NCBI GenBank assembly: GCA_004297235.1
Contig: SCUR01000405.1
Coordinates: 1-14,182, forward strand
Reading direction: 5' to 3'
Origin: Candidatus Manganitrophaceae bacterium
Lineage (GTDB): Bacteria; Nitrospirota; Nitrospiria; SBBL01; Manganitrophaceae
Length of the DNA: 14,182 nt
The notes under the pieces were generated by a model that made no database searches, was not told where the DNA came from, and saw only the letters and a program-made list of their open reading frames with translations. Shown here one piece after another: positions 1 through 6,975 of this stretch (the stretch's first letter is position 1; the number at the start of each line of letters is the position of its first letter). A program made the translations under genes and the position numbers.

Positions 1-11
1 TCTTCCGATCT
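1..11. other. Residual Illumina adapter at contig edge
   Basis: The first 11 bases, TCTTCCGATCT, are identical to the 3' end of the standard Illumina adapter, in the orientation expected immediately before an insert. Read on the minus strand they give the reverse complement, AGATCGGAAGA, which is where read-through into adapter begins. They interrupt the prohibitin reading frame just where that family normally ends. These bases should be treated as artefact, not genome. Confidence 0.85.
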
Positions 12-820
12 CCGTTGATATCGATAAAGGGGGTCGCCCCGCCGGAGACCTGCGGCAGCTTGCCGTCCCATTTTTCAATGGCCCGAAGCTGCAGCAGGAT
101 CGGCGTCAGGGTCTCGCGCTGGAGCCGCTGCCCGTCCGCCTCGGCCCGCGCCTGGGTTACCCTCTGTTCCGCCTCTATTCTAATTCTGTCTAAATCGCGC
201 TTCGCTTTCAAGGCCGACTGCTCGGCTGTCTGCTTGGCCTCGATGGCGACATTGAACTCATGCGAGAAGTCGAAATTGACGATGGAGAACTCATCCACCA
301 GGATATTAAACTTCACCAAACGCTGAGACAGGTTTTCCTTGATGGCGTCCTTCACCTCGGCCCGCCGGGTGATGAGCTCCTCCGCCGTGAAATGGGCCGT
401 CACCGACTTCACCGCCTCCTGCACCGCCGGGTCGATCACCCGCTCTTTAAAGCTCAGCCCGATCTCCTGATAAACTTTCTGCGCCCGGCTGGGATCGAGG
501 TGAAAGTTCACGGCGATCGTTGAAGAGACGTTCTGAAGGTCTTTCGAAGCGGCCCGCGCGTCGGTCTGTGACTTTTGGACCTTCACGTCGATCGGGATAA
601 TCTCCTCCAAAAAAGGAATCTTGAAGTGAAGCCCCTCGCCGAGCTGGATATCCTTCACGCCGCTCAGCTTGCTGAACACCACCCCTCTCTCTCCTGCGCC
701 GATCACTTGAAACGAATTGAAGAGAATGAACAGAACCAGCAGAATCACCCCGATGATGATGATCCGACGCGGCCATTGTTCCATTCCCCGCGGCATTTTC
801 ATTTCATAGATATCGGCCAT
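2..820 (-). CDS. Prohibitin / SPFH (Band 7) family membrane protein, C-terminus truncated
   Basis: Prohibitin-like proteins form ring or cage assemblies on the cytoplasmic membrane and often act with membrane proteases or in membrane organisation. Seen here: a short cytoplasmic N-terminus, one transmembrane helix at about residues 20-37, then a Band 7 domain (GERGVVFSKLSG near residue 43) and an alanine/glutamate/arginine-rich helical region typical of the prohibitin coiled coil (about 195-235). The tail WDGKLPQVSGGATPFIDI matches the usual prohibitin C-terminus, so only a few residues are missing. The last four encoded residues (G-D-R-K) derive partly or wholly from adapter sequence at bases 1-11, leaving about 269 genuine residues. 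The start at 820 is fixed by AAGGAGG a few bases upstream. No protease gene is visible beside it. Confidence 0.92.
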   Translation of the reverse strand, partial: MADIYEMKMPRGMEQWPRRIIIIGVILLVLFILFNSFQVIGAGERGVVFSKLSGVKDIQLGEGLHFKIPFLEEIIPIDVKVQKSQTDARAASKDLQNVSSTIAVNFHLDPSRAQKVYQEIGLSFKERVIDPAVQEAVKSVTAHFTAEELITRRAEVKDAIKENLSQRLVKFNILVDEFSIVNFDFSHEFNVAIEAKQTAEQSALKAKRDLDRIRIEAEQRVTQARAEADGQRLQRETLTPILLQLRAIEKWDGKLPQVSGGATPFIDINGDRK

Positions 821-859
821 TCACTTCCTCCTTTTATTTATGGATTCGATTTTCCGTTA

Positions 860-865
860 AGTATA
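860..865 (-). promoter_or_regulatory. Possible -10 box for the prohibitin gene
   Basis: TATACT on the minus strand lies about 40 bases upstream of the prohibitin ATG, leaving room for a short leader that includes the AAGGAGG site. No good -35 hexamer is seen at 16-18 bases further upstream, so the assignment rests on the -10 alone. Confidence 0.35.
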
Positions 866-1121
866 CCCGCTCGATGGCCAACCGTCTTCTTTTGATTCCA
901 AGTCCGCCGGCCAAGCCGACGAAGATCGGCGCGTTCTTTCCGGAAAAGTCGGCGGCGCCAACGATCGAGGGGTCGACGGTGCTTCTGCGGGATGATCCCG
1001 GTGTCGCGATCAATCTCTTGAAGGAGGTTCGATTCGGAAGCGGTCCGATGGAGAAAGGAGAGCCCCTCCAGATGCGATCCCCGTCCTATCGGACCGAACG
1101 GAGAGTGAATGAAATCATAAA

Positions 1122-1157
1122 AAAGAGGCGGGCTTTGCTTCATTTGCTTGCCTCTTT
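1122..1157 (-). terminator. Hairpin with T-run, possible minus-strand terminator
   Basis: Perfect 8-base arms AAAGAGGC (1122-1129) and GCCTCTTT (1150-1157) flank a 20-base loop. Read leftward, the stem is followed by a run of six Ts, as in an intrinsic terminator; read rightward the T-run is only three long. No leftward gene lies immediately upstream, so it could stop antisense transcription coming out of the region near 1200-1250. The loop is long for a terminator. Confidence 0.3.
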
Positions 1158-1192
1158 CTAACACATTCCGGAGGGGATGGCAAGAATGTCAA

Positions 1193-1221
1193 TTGACTGA
1201 ACGATAGAATCCCGCTATGAT
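1193..1221 (+). promoter_or_regulatory. Sigma70-type promoter of the secreted-protein gene
   Basis: TTGACT (1193-1198), a 17-base spacer and TATGAT (1216-1221) form a near-consensus housekeeping promoter. The predicted transcript starts near 1228, giving a leader of about 16 bases that still contains the AGGAGAG site before the ATG at 1244. The -35 box overlaps a perfect 10-bp palindrome, GTCAATTGAC (1188-1197), a possible operator. Confidence 0.75.
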
Positions 1222-1243
1222 AGAAAGCAATTAGGAGAGAGCG

Positions 1244-1999
1244 ATGCATCGGATCAGGCGCACAGTCGGTTTACTCGTCATACTGCTTTCATGGATCAGC
1301 TTCGCCCGCGCGGAAGAATCGCCCGTCGCCAACGTGGAGCGCTATTTCCCCGATGAAGTGGGGATGAGCTGGAGCTACCGGGGATCGGTCACCGACCAGG
1401 TTCAGCGGGTCGGAGCGTACATCAATCACGCCGCCGTGAAGGGAACGGTAGAGAAGAAAGGAACCCCGGTGAAGGTTTTCACCGAAAGCAATCAGGCCAA
1501 CGAGGGTCCCGCTGAGAGCTACTTCGTCAGAGACAAAGACGGCATCAGCTACTACGGGGGAGACCCGACCACTCCCTTCGAAAGCCAACTGGTCCCCTAT
1601 CGCGTCATCCGGTTTCCGCTGACCCTCAAAAAACCCTTTTCACAACTCGATAAGTCGATCAGCTTCGGCAAAGATCTGGACGAGGATGGTCAGGAGGAGC
1701 AGGCGGTGGTCAAGGCGGAAATTATCGCAACGGGGTTCGAGACCGTCTCGGTCCCGGCGGGAGTCTTCAAGGAGAGCCTGAAGCTGGAAGGGACGATGAA
1801 GATCTACATTACCCTCTCCAGCAACGGGAAAACCCTTCTGATGACCGACAAGACCACCAACTGGTTCGCCCCGGATGTCGGCATGGTCAAAGGCATCGAA
1901 CGGACCGAGTTCCCCTCCGTCGACGGAAGCAATCCAACCGGAACGATCATCACCGAAGAGCTCTCCGAGTTTAAGCAGGACCGCTCCTCGACCCACTGA
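1244..1999 (+). CDS. Sec-exported protein of unknown function
   Basis: The 251-residue product begins with a clear signal peptide: a basic MHRIRR start, a hydrophobic core at about 8-20, and an A-R-A cleavage site after residue 23. The mature part has no membrane helix, no cysteine pair and no catalytic motif that I recognise. It is rich in alternating polar/hydrophobic segments suggesting beta strands. The pattern of an early Y-F-P...G-x-x-W-x-Y, a central V-P-A-G-x-F and a late W-F-A-P-x-V-G-x-V-K resembles secreted beta-sandwich proteins of the DUF3108-like type, but this is only an impression. The ATG is preceded by AGGAGAG. The gene has its own promoter and terminator and is therefore monocistronic. 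Probably periplasmic. Confidence 0.85.
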   Translation: MHRIRRTVGLLVILLSWISFARAEESPVANVERYFPDEVGMSWSYRGSVTDQVQRVGAYINHAAVKGTVEKKGTPVKVFTESNQANEGPAESYFVRDKDGISYYGGDPTTPFESQLVPYRVIRFPLTLKKPFSQLDKSISFGKDLDEDGQEEQAVVKAEIIATGFETVSVPAGVFKESLKLEGTMKIYITLSSNGKTLLMTDKTTNWFAPDVGMVKGIERTEFPSVDGSNPTGTIITEELSEFKQDRSSTH

Positions 2000-2017
2000 A
2001 GATTTTCTCTCATTAAG

Positions 2018-2043
2018 GGCGCACCGATCGGTGCGCCTTTTTT
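2018..2043 (+). terminator. Rho-independent terminator after the secreted-protein gene
   Basis: A 20-base perfect palindrome, GGCGCACCGATCGGTGCGCC (2018-2037), is followed directly by six Ts (2038-2043), 18 bases after the stop codon. In the opposite direction the stem is not followed by a T-run, so it mainly serves the rightward gene, although it lies between convergent genes. Confidence 0.92.
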
Positions 2044-2072
2044 ATTTCCGAATCGGACTTCCCCGGTCCCGC

Positions 2073-2318
2073 TCACTCCTCCCGAGACATCTTCCAGACA
2101 AAGATCATCGCGATCAGCAGCGGCAGAACGATAAAAGTCGCTTTGATGAATTCAATCAGCGCGGCATCTTTCGCCTCGGAAGGGCTCATCTTGGCGGGAA
2201 GAAAGGTCTTGAGGTAGTGGATCTCCTCCACCGAATGTTGGGCGACCAGGAAAATCGGCAGCCATAAGAGAAGCAGGATCAGCCCGACAATGAGCCGCTT
2301 CTTCCGGCGCGGCTCCAC
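2073..2318 (-). CDS. Small two-helix membrane protein coupled to the flavoprotein gene
   Basis: This 81-residue protein has a basic N-terminus (RRKKR at 4-8), a first helix at about 9-26, a loop of about 34 residues with a short amphipathic stretch, and a second helix at about 61-75 ending in K-M-S-R. The charge pattern predicts both termini in the cytoplasm. It starts with GTG, whose G is the last base of the TAG stop of the upstream flavoprotein gene (one-base overlap), so the two are almost certainly translated in a coupled way. I recognise no family. A membrane anchor or electron-transfer partner for the flavoprotein is an inference from this coupling only. Confidence 0.75.
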   Translation of the reverse strand: MEPRRKKRLIVGLILLLLWLPIFLVAQHSVEEIHYLKTFLPAKMSPSEAKDAALIEFIKATFIVLPLLIAMIFVWKMSREE

Positions 2319-3691
2319 TATTCTTTCCCAACCATGTCGTCGACCAGGTAGAGCATGATCTCCGCCAAGGAGGGGTGAATGTGGCTGATCTTGGCATACT
2401 CCTCGAGGGTCGAGTGAAAGTGCATCGCCACCGCCGCCTGATGGATCAGGTTCGACGCTTCGGCCCCGACGATCGCGGCGCCGAGGATCTCGCCCCGTTG
2501 CGGGTCGGCCACAATTTTGATAAAACCTTCGGTTCGATCGGTGACGATCGCTTTCCCCAGATCGCTGAAGGGAAACTTCCCGACACGGACCGGGATCCCC
2601 TGCTCGCGCGCGGCGCGCTCGGTGAGACCGACCCGCGCAAATTCCGGATCGGAGAAGACCGCGCGGGGGAAGACCCGGTAGTCGGCTTTTTGGACCGGTC
2701 CTTTCACCATATTCGTTCCGGCGATATCCCCTTCATAGGTCGCCATGTTGACGATCTGGGCCCCCCCGGTCACATCCCCCGCCGCGTAGATGTTCGGGTT
2801 GCTGGTCTGAAGATAGTCGTTCGCGACGATCCCGAGCGGATGGGTCTTCACCCCGGCCGCCTCCAGATGAAGCCCGTCCACATTTCCGGTGCGGCCGGTC
2901 GTCAACATGATCACCTCAGCCTCGACCCGCTGGACCTTCTCACGCTCTTCGAAGGAGATCCACTCCCCCTCCGCGTCCCGCTCGATCATCACCTCTCGGA
3001 CCCCGGTGCGAAGGTCGATTCCGTCCCGCCGGAGCGCCTCGGCGAGCGCTTCGCTGACATCGTCATCCTCATGACTTAAGATCCGCTCGCTCCGCTGGAG
3101 AAGGGTCACCCTCACCCCCATCCGGGCAAAGAACTGGCCGAACTCGGTCCCTTCCACTCCCCCGCCGATGATCACCATCGATTCCGGAAGCGATTCCAAC
3201 TCCAACGCTTCGTCGCTCGTGATATAGCCGGCTTCTTCCAAGCCGGGAATCGGAGGGATCACCGCCCTGGAGCCGGTGGCGATGAGAACTTTCTCGGCGG
3301 CATAAATTTCCGCGCCGACCCGAACCTCTTTGCCCGAGAGAAATTGCGCCCGGCCCGAAAGGAGTGTGATGTTCCGATGCCGGATCACCCCCTTGTAAGC
3401 GTCATCGGCCATCTCGGCGATCAGCTTGTCCTTGCGCTGCTTGATCTGATCGAACCGGATGCCGACCTGCTTTCCGGGATAGATCCCCACCTCCGGCGCT
3501 TTCTTCAGCAACCCGATCATCTCGGAAGAACGGAGGTACGCTTTGGTCGGCATGCACCCTTTGAGAATGCAGAGCCCCCCGAAGGGGCCGGTCTCGACCA
3601 GACCCACCTTGGCCCCCAATTTTGCCGCCGCCTTCGCGCCATACCGCCCCGCGCTCCCGGCGCCGATCACCATGACATCAAATCTTTTCAT
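2318..3691 (-). CDS. Dihydrolipoamide-dehydrogenase-like FAD/NAD(P) disulfide oxidoreductase
   Basis: A full-length (457 residues) class I pyridine-nucleotide disulfide oxidoreductase. Seen: FAD-binding G-A-G-S-A-G at 10-15; redox cysteines C41 and C46 (C-I-L-K-G-C); ATGSRA at 138-143; a second Rossmann motif GGGVEGTEFG at 176-185; AAGDVTGG near 310; and the C-terminal base pair H439/E444 within H-I-H-P. Family knowledge: such enzymes move electrons between NAD(P)H and a disulfide or another acceptor. The active-site box reads GGLCILKGCMPTK instead of the usual GGTCLNVGCIPSK, so lipoamide may not be its substrate. No 2-oxoacid dehydrogenase genes lie nearby. There is no C-terminal cysteine pair or heavy-metal domain, which argues against mercuric reductase. 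The start codon lacks a well-placed ribosome-binding site; a promoter places the transcript start next to the ATG. Confidence 0.88.
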   Translation of the reverse strand: MKRFDVMVIGAGSAGRYGAKAAAKLGAKVGLVETGPFGGLCILKGCMPTKAYLRSSEMIGLLKKAPEVGIYPGKQVGIRFDQIKQRKDKLIAEMADDAYKGVIRHRNITLLSGRAQFLSGKEVRVGAEIYAAEKVLIATGSRAVIPPIPGLEEAGYITSDEALELESLPESMVIIGGGVEGTEFGQFFARMGVRVTLLQRSERILSHEDDDVSEALAEALRRDGIDLRTGVREVMIERDAEGEWISFEEREKVQRVEAEVIMLTTGRTGNVDGLHLEAAGVKTHPLGIVANDYLQTSNPNIYAAGDVTGGAQIVNMATYEGDIAGTNMVKGPVQKADYRVFPRAVFSDPEFARVGLTERAAREQGIPVRVGKFPFSDLGKAIVTDRTEGFIKIVADPQRGEILGAAIVGAEASNLIHQAAVAMHFHSTLEEYAKISHIHPSLAEIMLYLVDDMVGKE

Positions 3692-3698
3692 ACCGGGA

Positions 3699-3727
3699 AT
3701 GATACCTCACTTTCAGTTTGATCTCAA
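3699..3727 (-). promoter_or_regulatory. Promoter of the flavoprotein operon, probably leaderless
   Basis: On the minus strand TTGAGA (3722-3727), exactly 17 bases, then TATCAT (3699-3704). A start point about seven bases downstream falls at about 3692, directly before the ATG at 3691. This would produce a leaderless mRNA and fits the absence of a good ribosome-binding site. Confidence 0.6.
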
Positions 3728-3740
3728 GAAGGCCGGCACA

Positions 3741-3841
3741 ATTGCGGATTGCGGAATGCGGATTGCGGAATTGAAAGCACATAAGAATGACCCACCGAAC
3801 GCTCCACTCTCCTCGCTCTTTAATCCGCAATCCGCAATCCG
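3741..3841. repeat. Heptad inverted repeat between transporter and flavoprotein genes
   Basis: Left arm 3741-3773 is built of 7-base units with the pattern ATTGCGG (one unit AATGCGG). Right arm 3822-3841 carries the same unit inverted (CCGCAAT). The arms could pair across a loop of about 48 bases. It lies between the end of the second permease gene (3853) and the promoter of the flavoprotein gene, where it may act as a transcript end or 3' stabiliser for the transporter operon. The same unit recurs at 5027-5096 and, as a variant, at 9929-9996. Confidence 0.8.
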
Positions 3842-3852
3842 AAACGCCCCTT

Positions 3853-5019
3853 CTACGAGGCTCGGAAAGCCTCGACGATCTTCCGACGCGAAGCGCTGAC
3901 CGCCGGGAGAAAACCGCCGAAGAACCCCATGGCGAGAGAGAAAATCAGCGATTCAATGACGATCGACGGCGAGAGGATAAAACGGAAGGCGAGCTCCGAG
4001 AAGGTGGCGAAGTTGGTCGTCGAAACGGTGAAGAACTGCAGAAAGGAGGCGAGCAGAATCCCGACCCCGCCCCCGATCGCGGCGAGCAGAAGCGACTCGA
4101 AGAGGAAAGCGCCGAGGATGCTCCGCCGGGGAAAGCCGAGGGCGCGCATCGTCCCGATCTCGGTCGTCCGGTTGGCGACCGACGCATACATGGTAATCAT
4201 CGCCCCGATCATTGCGCCAAGGCTGAAGATCACCGTGACGAAGATCCCGAGCACGCGGATAAACGTTGCCATCATCTCCGACTGCTTGGCGTAGAATTGC
4301 TTCTCCCGCTCCACCTCCACCGTCAGCCGGGGATCGGCCTCCAGACGGGATTTAAGCGAAGCAAAGTCGCCGGCCCCCGAGAGCTGCATGGTGATCGAAG
4401 AGAAAACCGGCCGGCGGAACGCCTGAACCAACTGCTCGGCGTCGACCCAGATCTCCGACTCAAATCCGGCCCCTTCGGCCTCGAACACGCCGACGACGGT
4501 CCAGTCGCGCATCCCGAACCGGATCGTCTCCCCCAGGCCCCCCCCCTGGAAGCGCTCCGCCACCTCGCGCCCGACAATCACCTCGGAGAGTCCTTCGCGC
4601 CAGCGGCGTCCCGCCGTCAATGTCACCTGCGGACGCATCGTGAGCGATTCGGGGGCGACCCCGCGAATCTGGACGTGAGACGGCTTGTTGGTCCCCCGCT
4701 TGGGGAGGTTGATCAGGACCACCACCTCGGAAGCGGCCAAGCGCTTCCCTTCCGGATCGGCCGCGATCTCCGGCTGGCTCTGGATGATATTGATCGCGTT
4801 CCGGTCGAGCATGCTCATGAACTCCGACTGCGCCCCCTTTCGGAGAACGATGGCGTTTTTATCCGACCCGGTTCCGACCAGCGTCTTCTCCAGGCCGTTC
4901 GCCAGCATCAACACCGCCGAGAAGACAAAAATCACCAACGCAATGCCGCCCGCCGTCAGAAACGTCGTCAGCCGCCGCGTCCAGAGATTTCTAAAGCTGT
5001 AGTTGAGAGGAATAATCAT
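3853..5019 (-). CDS. FtsX/MacB-type ABC transporter permease (second of two)
   Basis: A 388-residue membrane subunit with the standard four-helix FtsX/MacB plan: an N-terminal helix at about 19-40, a large periplasmic domain at about 42-260, and three C-terminal helices. Between the first two of these lies the family motif NRTTEIGTMRALGFPRRSI, the contact region with the ATPase. Such permeases do not form a channel for ions but transmit ATP-driven motion to the periplasmic side (lipoprotein release, or pushing substrates through an adaptor and TolC). It is the last gene of the four-gene operon, separated from the first permease by 78 bases, most of which is a heptad repeat. No ribosome-binding site is visible before its ATG. 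A TolC-type gene is not in the window. Confidence 0.9.
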   Translation of the reverse strand: MIIPLNYSFRNLWTRRLTTFLTAGGIALVIFVFSAVLMLANGLEKTLVGTGSDKNAIVLRKGAQSEFMSMLDRNAINIIQSQPEIAADPEGKRLAASEVVVLINLPKRGTNKPSHVQIRGVAPESLTMRPQVTLTAGRRWREGLSEVIVGREVAERFQGGGLGETIRFGMRDWTVVGVFEAEGAGFESEIWVDAEQLVQAFRRPVFSSITMQLSGAGDFASLKSRLEADPRLTVEVEREKQFYAKQSEMMATFIRVLGIFVTVIFSLGAMIGAMITMYASVANRTTEIGTMRALGFPRRSILGAFLFESLLLAAIGGGVGILLASFLQFFTVSTTNFATFSELAFRFILSPSIVIESLIFSLAMGFFGGFLPAVSASRRKIVEAFRAS

Positions 5020-5026
5020 ATCAATT

Positions 5027-5096
5027 TCGGATTGCGGATTGCGGATTGCGGATTAAAAACCAGAGAGATTTTTTTGGCTTCCTATTCCGCAATCGG
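5027..5096. repeat. Heptad inverted repeat between the two permease genes
   Basis: Bases 5027-5054 contain tandem ATTGCGG units; a shorter inverted copy (ATTCCGCAATCGG) occupies 5084-5096, next to the stop of the upstream permease at 5098. The tandem part ends only seven bases from the ATG of the downstream permease, where a ribosome-binding site would be expected. Confidence 0.8.
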
Positions 5097-5097
5097 T

Positions 5098-6270
5098 TCA
5101 CCCGACTCTCCTCAGCCCTTCGACGATCCGCACCTGCACCGCGCGCCAGGTCGGGAAGAGGCTGGCGGCCAGGCCGACAATCATTGCCATGAGGGCGCAG
5201 ATCAATTGGGTCGACGGCGCCACATCAAACGCGGGGAAGATCGCCCCCATCGCATCCCCCATCGCTCGCTCGAATCCGTCGGCCGCCGGATAGGTGATGA
5301 GAATCCCCAAGAGCCCGCCCGTCGCCGCAATCAGGAGCGATTCGCCGACGATCAGGAAAATCAGGTGCCGTGCCCCAAAACCGAGGGTCTTTAACACCGC
5401 GTACTCCGAGAGGCGCTCGCGCGCCGTCATCGCCATCGTGTTGGAGAGGACGAGGAGGATGACCCCGATGATCACCATGGAGATGATCCGAAGCGCCACC
5501 AGGATCGTCTCGCTCATCGAAATAAAGCCGAGGACGAAGGCCCGCTCCGTCTCGGTGAGGGTCTCCGCGAGCGAGTTTTTGAACCGCCGATCGATCGCCT
5601 CGGCCACCTCCGCCCCGCGCTTCGGGTCTTGCACCTTCACCACATACCAGCCGACCACCCCCGCCTGAAACGGCGTCGTCTGCCGAAGCCGCTCGTCGAG
5701 ATACTGGTAATGAAAGTGCATCTGCGTCTCATCGGTCGATTTTTCCGCGCCGGTATAAATCCCGCGAATGACGAACTCCCACTCCCCCGGGAAGATCATC
5801 CCGCGCATCTGGACGGTATCGCCGAGCTTCCAATTGAATCGCTCGGCGAGCTTTCGTCCCACCACCATCGCGTTGCGCTGCTGCTTGAAGGCCGCCTTTT
5901 GCTCCGGAGGAAGGCGGAACTCCGGATAAATATCGTAAAAGTTCGTCGCATCGACGGCGAACTGCGGAAATTGCGAATGTTTCTCGTCGATGTAAATCCC
6001 GCCGAACCAGTGGGCATAGGTCACATCGGCGACCCCCGGAATCCCTCGAATCGCATCGCGATAGGCGAGCGGCAGGGTAAAGCCGAGCGACACGGCGTTT
6101 CGCGTAATCAACCGGTTCGGCGCCGACGCCTCGACCCCGGAGTACCAAGCCCCGATCACCGTTCGGATCAGGCCGAATGCGCTGATGGCGACGGCGATTC
6201 CGAGGACCGTTAAGATCGACCGCAATGGATGCCGCATTGTGTTTTTCAGGATAAGTCGGAATAGTTCCAT
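5098..6270 (-). CDS. FtsX/MacB-type ABC transporter permease (first of two)
   Basis: A 390-residue subunit with one N-terminal helix (about 18-38), a periplasmic domain to about residue 245 and three C-terminal helices, again with the family motif (LSEYAVLKTLGFGARH). I choose the ATG at 6270 because MELFRLILKNTMRHPLRS is the typical start of this family. An in-frame TTG at 6285 would add five residues and sits directly after the ATPase stop; neither start has an obvious ribosome-binding site, so translation is probably coupled to the ATPase gene 15 bases upstream. It is clearly different in sequence from the other permease, so the transporter is likely a heterodimer like LolCE rather than a MacB homodimer. 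Confidence 0.9.
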   Translation of the reverse strand: MELFRLILKNTMRHPLRSILTVLGIAVAISAFGLIRTVIGAWYSGVEASAPNRLITRNAVSLGFTLPLAYRDAIRGIPGVADVTYAHWFGGIYIDEKHSQFPQFAVDATNFYDIYPEFRLPPEQKAAFKQQRNAMVVGRKLAERFNWKLGDTVQMRGMIFPGEWEFVIRGIYTGAEKSTDETQMHFHYQYLDERLRQTTPFQAGVVGWYVVKVQDPKRGAEVAEAIDRRFKNSLAETLTETERAFVLGFISMSETILVALRIISMVIIGVILLVLSNTMAMTARERLSEYAVLKTLGFGARHLIFLIVGESLLIAATGGLLGILITYPAADGFERAMGDAMGAIFPAFDVAPSTQLICALMAMIVGLAASLFPTWRAVQVRIVEGLRRVG

Positions 6271-6285
6271 AATTTTATTGCGCAA

Positions 6286-6966
6286 TCACATTTGTACAAA
6301 CGCCCCCTTATCTAGATGGATGACTTTTCTCGCCCGCTCCGCGGCGCGCGGGTCGTGCGTGACCATCACGATTGTTTTTCCGTACTCGGCGTTCAGCCGG
6401 CCCAAGAGATTCATGATCTCCTGGGCGGAGGTTCGATCGAGATCGCCGGTCGGCTCGTCGGCGACCAGCAGCGGCGGGTCGGTGACGATGGCGCGGGCGA
6501 TGGCGACCCGCTGTTCCTGACCGCCGGAGAGCTGCTTGGGATAGTGATGAACCCGGTCGGCCAGGCCGACCAGCTCCAGCGCGACGGCGGCATGCTCGCG
6601 GCGTTCGTGCTTCGACAGCGGCGTGAGGAGCAGCGGCAGCTCGACGTTCTCCAACGCCGTCAATACCGGGAGAAGATTATAGAACTGGAAGATGAAGCCG
6701 ATCGTTCGAGAGCGCCACTGCGCCAGCTCCGTCTCGCTCAAACCGCCGAGCTCGGTCCCGGCGACGCGAAGGATGCCCCCCGTCGGCCGATCGATCCCGG
6801 CAATCAAATTGAGGAGGGTCGTCTTGCCGGAGCCGGACGGCCCCATCAAGGCGAGGAACTCCCCCTCCGGCACCGTCATGGTGATATTTTGAAGAACGGG
6901 GATCTCCAGCGTGTCCCGGCGATACGATTTGGAAACATCGACTAATTCAATGAGCGGATCGGCCAA
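6286..6966 (-). CDS. ABC transporter ATPase, LolD/MacB type
   Basis: A 226-residue nucleotide-binding subunit with every key motif: Walker A GPSGSGKTT at 42-50, Q-loop Q94, signature LSGGQEQR at 146-153, Walker B LLVADEP with D170/E171, D-loop at 174-177 and H-loop H204 (VTHD). The ETELAQWRSRTIGFIFQFYNL-type region before and around the Q-loop is characteristic of the LolD/MacB/FtsE subgroup that works with FtsX-fold permeases. It starts with TTG, supported by AGGAAAG four bases upstream that overlaps the TAG stop of the adaptor gene; the gap is nine bases. Cytoplasmic, energising the two permeases encoded downstream. Confidence 0.95.
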   Translation of the reverse strand: MADPLIELVDVSKSYRRDTLEIPVLQNITMTVPEGEFLALMGPSGSGKTTLLNLIAGIDRPTGGILRVAGTELGGLSETELAQWRSRTIGFIFQFYNLLPVLTALENVELPLLLTPLSKHERREHAAVALELVGLADRVHHYPKQLSGGQEQRVAIARAIVTDPPLLVADEPTGDLDRTSAQEIMNLLGRLNAEYGKTIVMVTHDPRAAERARKVIHLDKGAFVQM

Positions 6967-6975
6967 GACGCTTTC

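Larger units (their letters stand above)
821..1243. other. 423-bp gap without a convincing gene
   Basis: The gap separates divergent genes (prohibitin leftward, secreted protein rightward). It holds a possible prohibitin -10 box, a hairpin near 1122-1157 and a strong rightward promoter at 1193-1221. Open frames on both strands (874-1161 plus, 838-1164 minus) have no ribosome-binding site and arginine-rich, unprotein-like translations. One other minus frame, open from 1085 to a stop at 834-836, ends in a more protein-like stretch (NAPIFVGLAGGLGIKRRR) just upstream of the prohibitin ribosome-binding site. It has no ATG; its only obvious start is a TTG at 1013. It may be a gene remnant or chance. 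Confidence 0.5.

Noticed and set aside
874..1161. Plus-strand 95-codon gene in the gap before the secreted-protein gene
   Set aside because: No ribosome-binding site at the ATG, no recognisable domain, and the frame runs into a hairpin; a strong promoter for the next gene starts right after it.
3787..5394. Very long plus-strand open frame (535 codons) opposite the permease genes
   Set aside because: It overlaps two clear FtsX-type permease genes on the other strand, its translation is charged low-complexity sequence, and it runs through the heptad repeats. It is a shadow frame caused by high GC at third codon positions.
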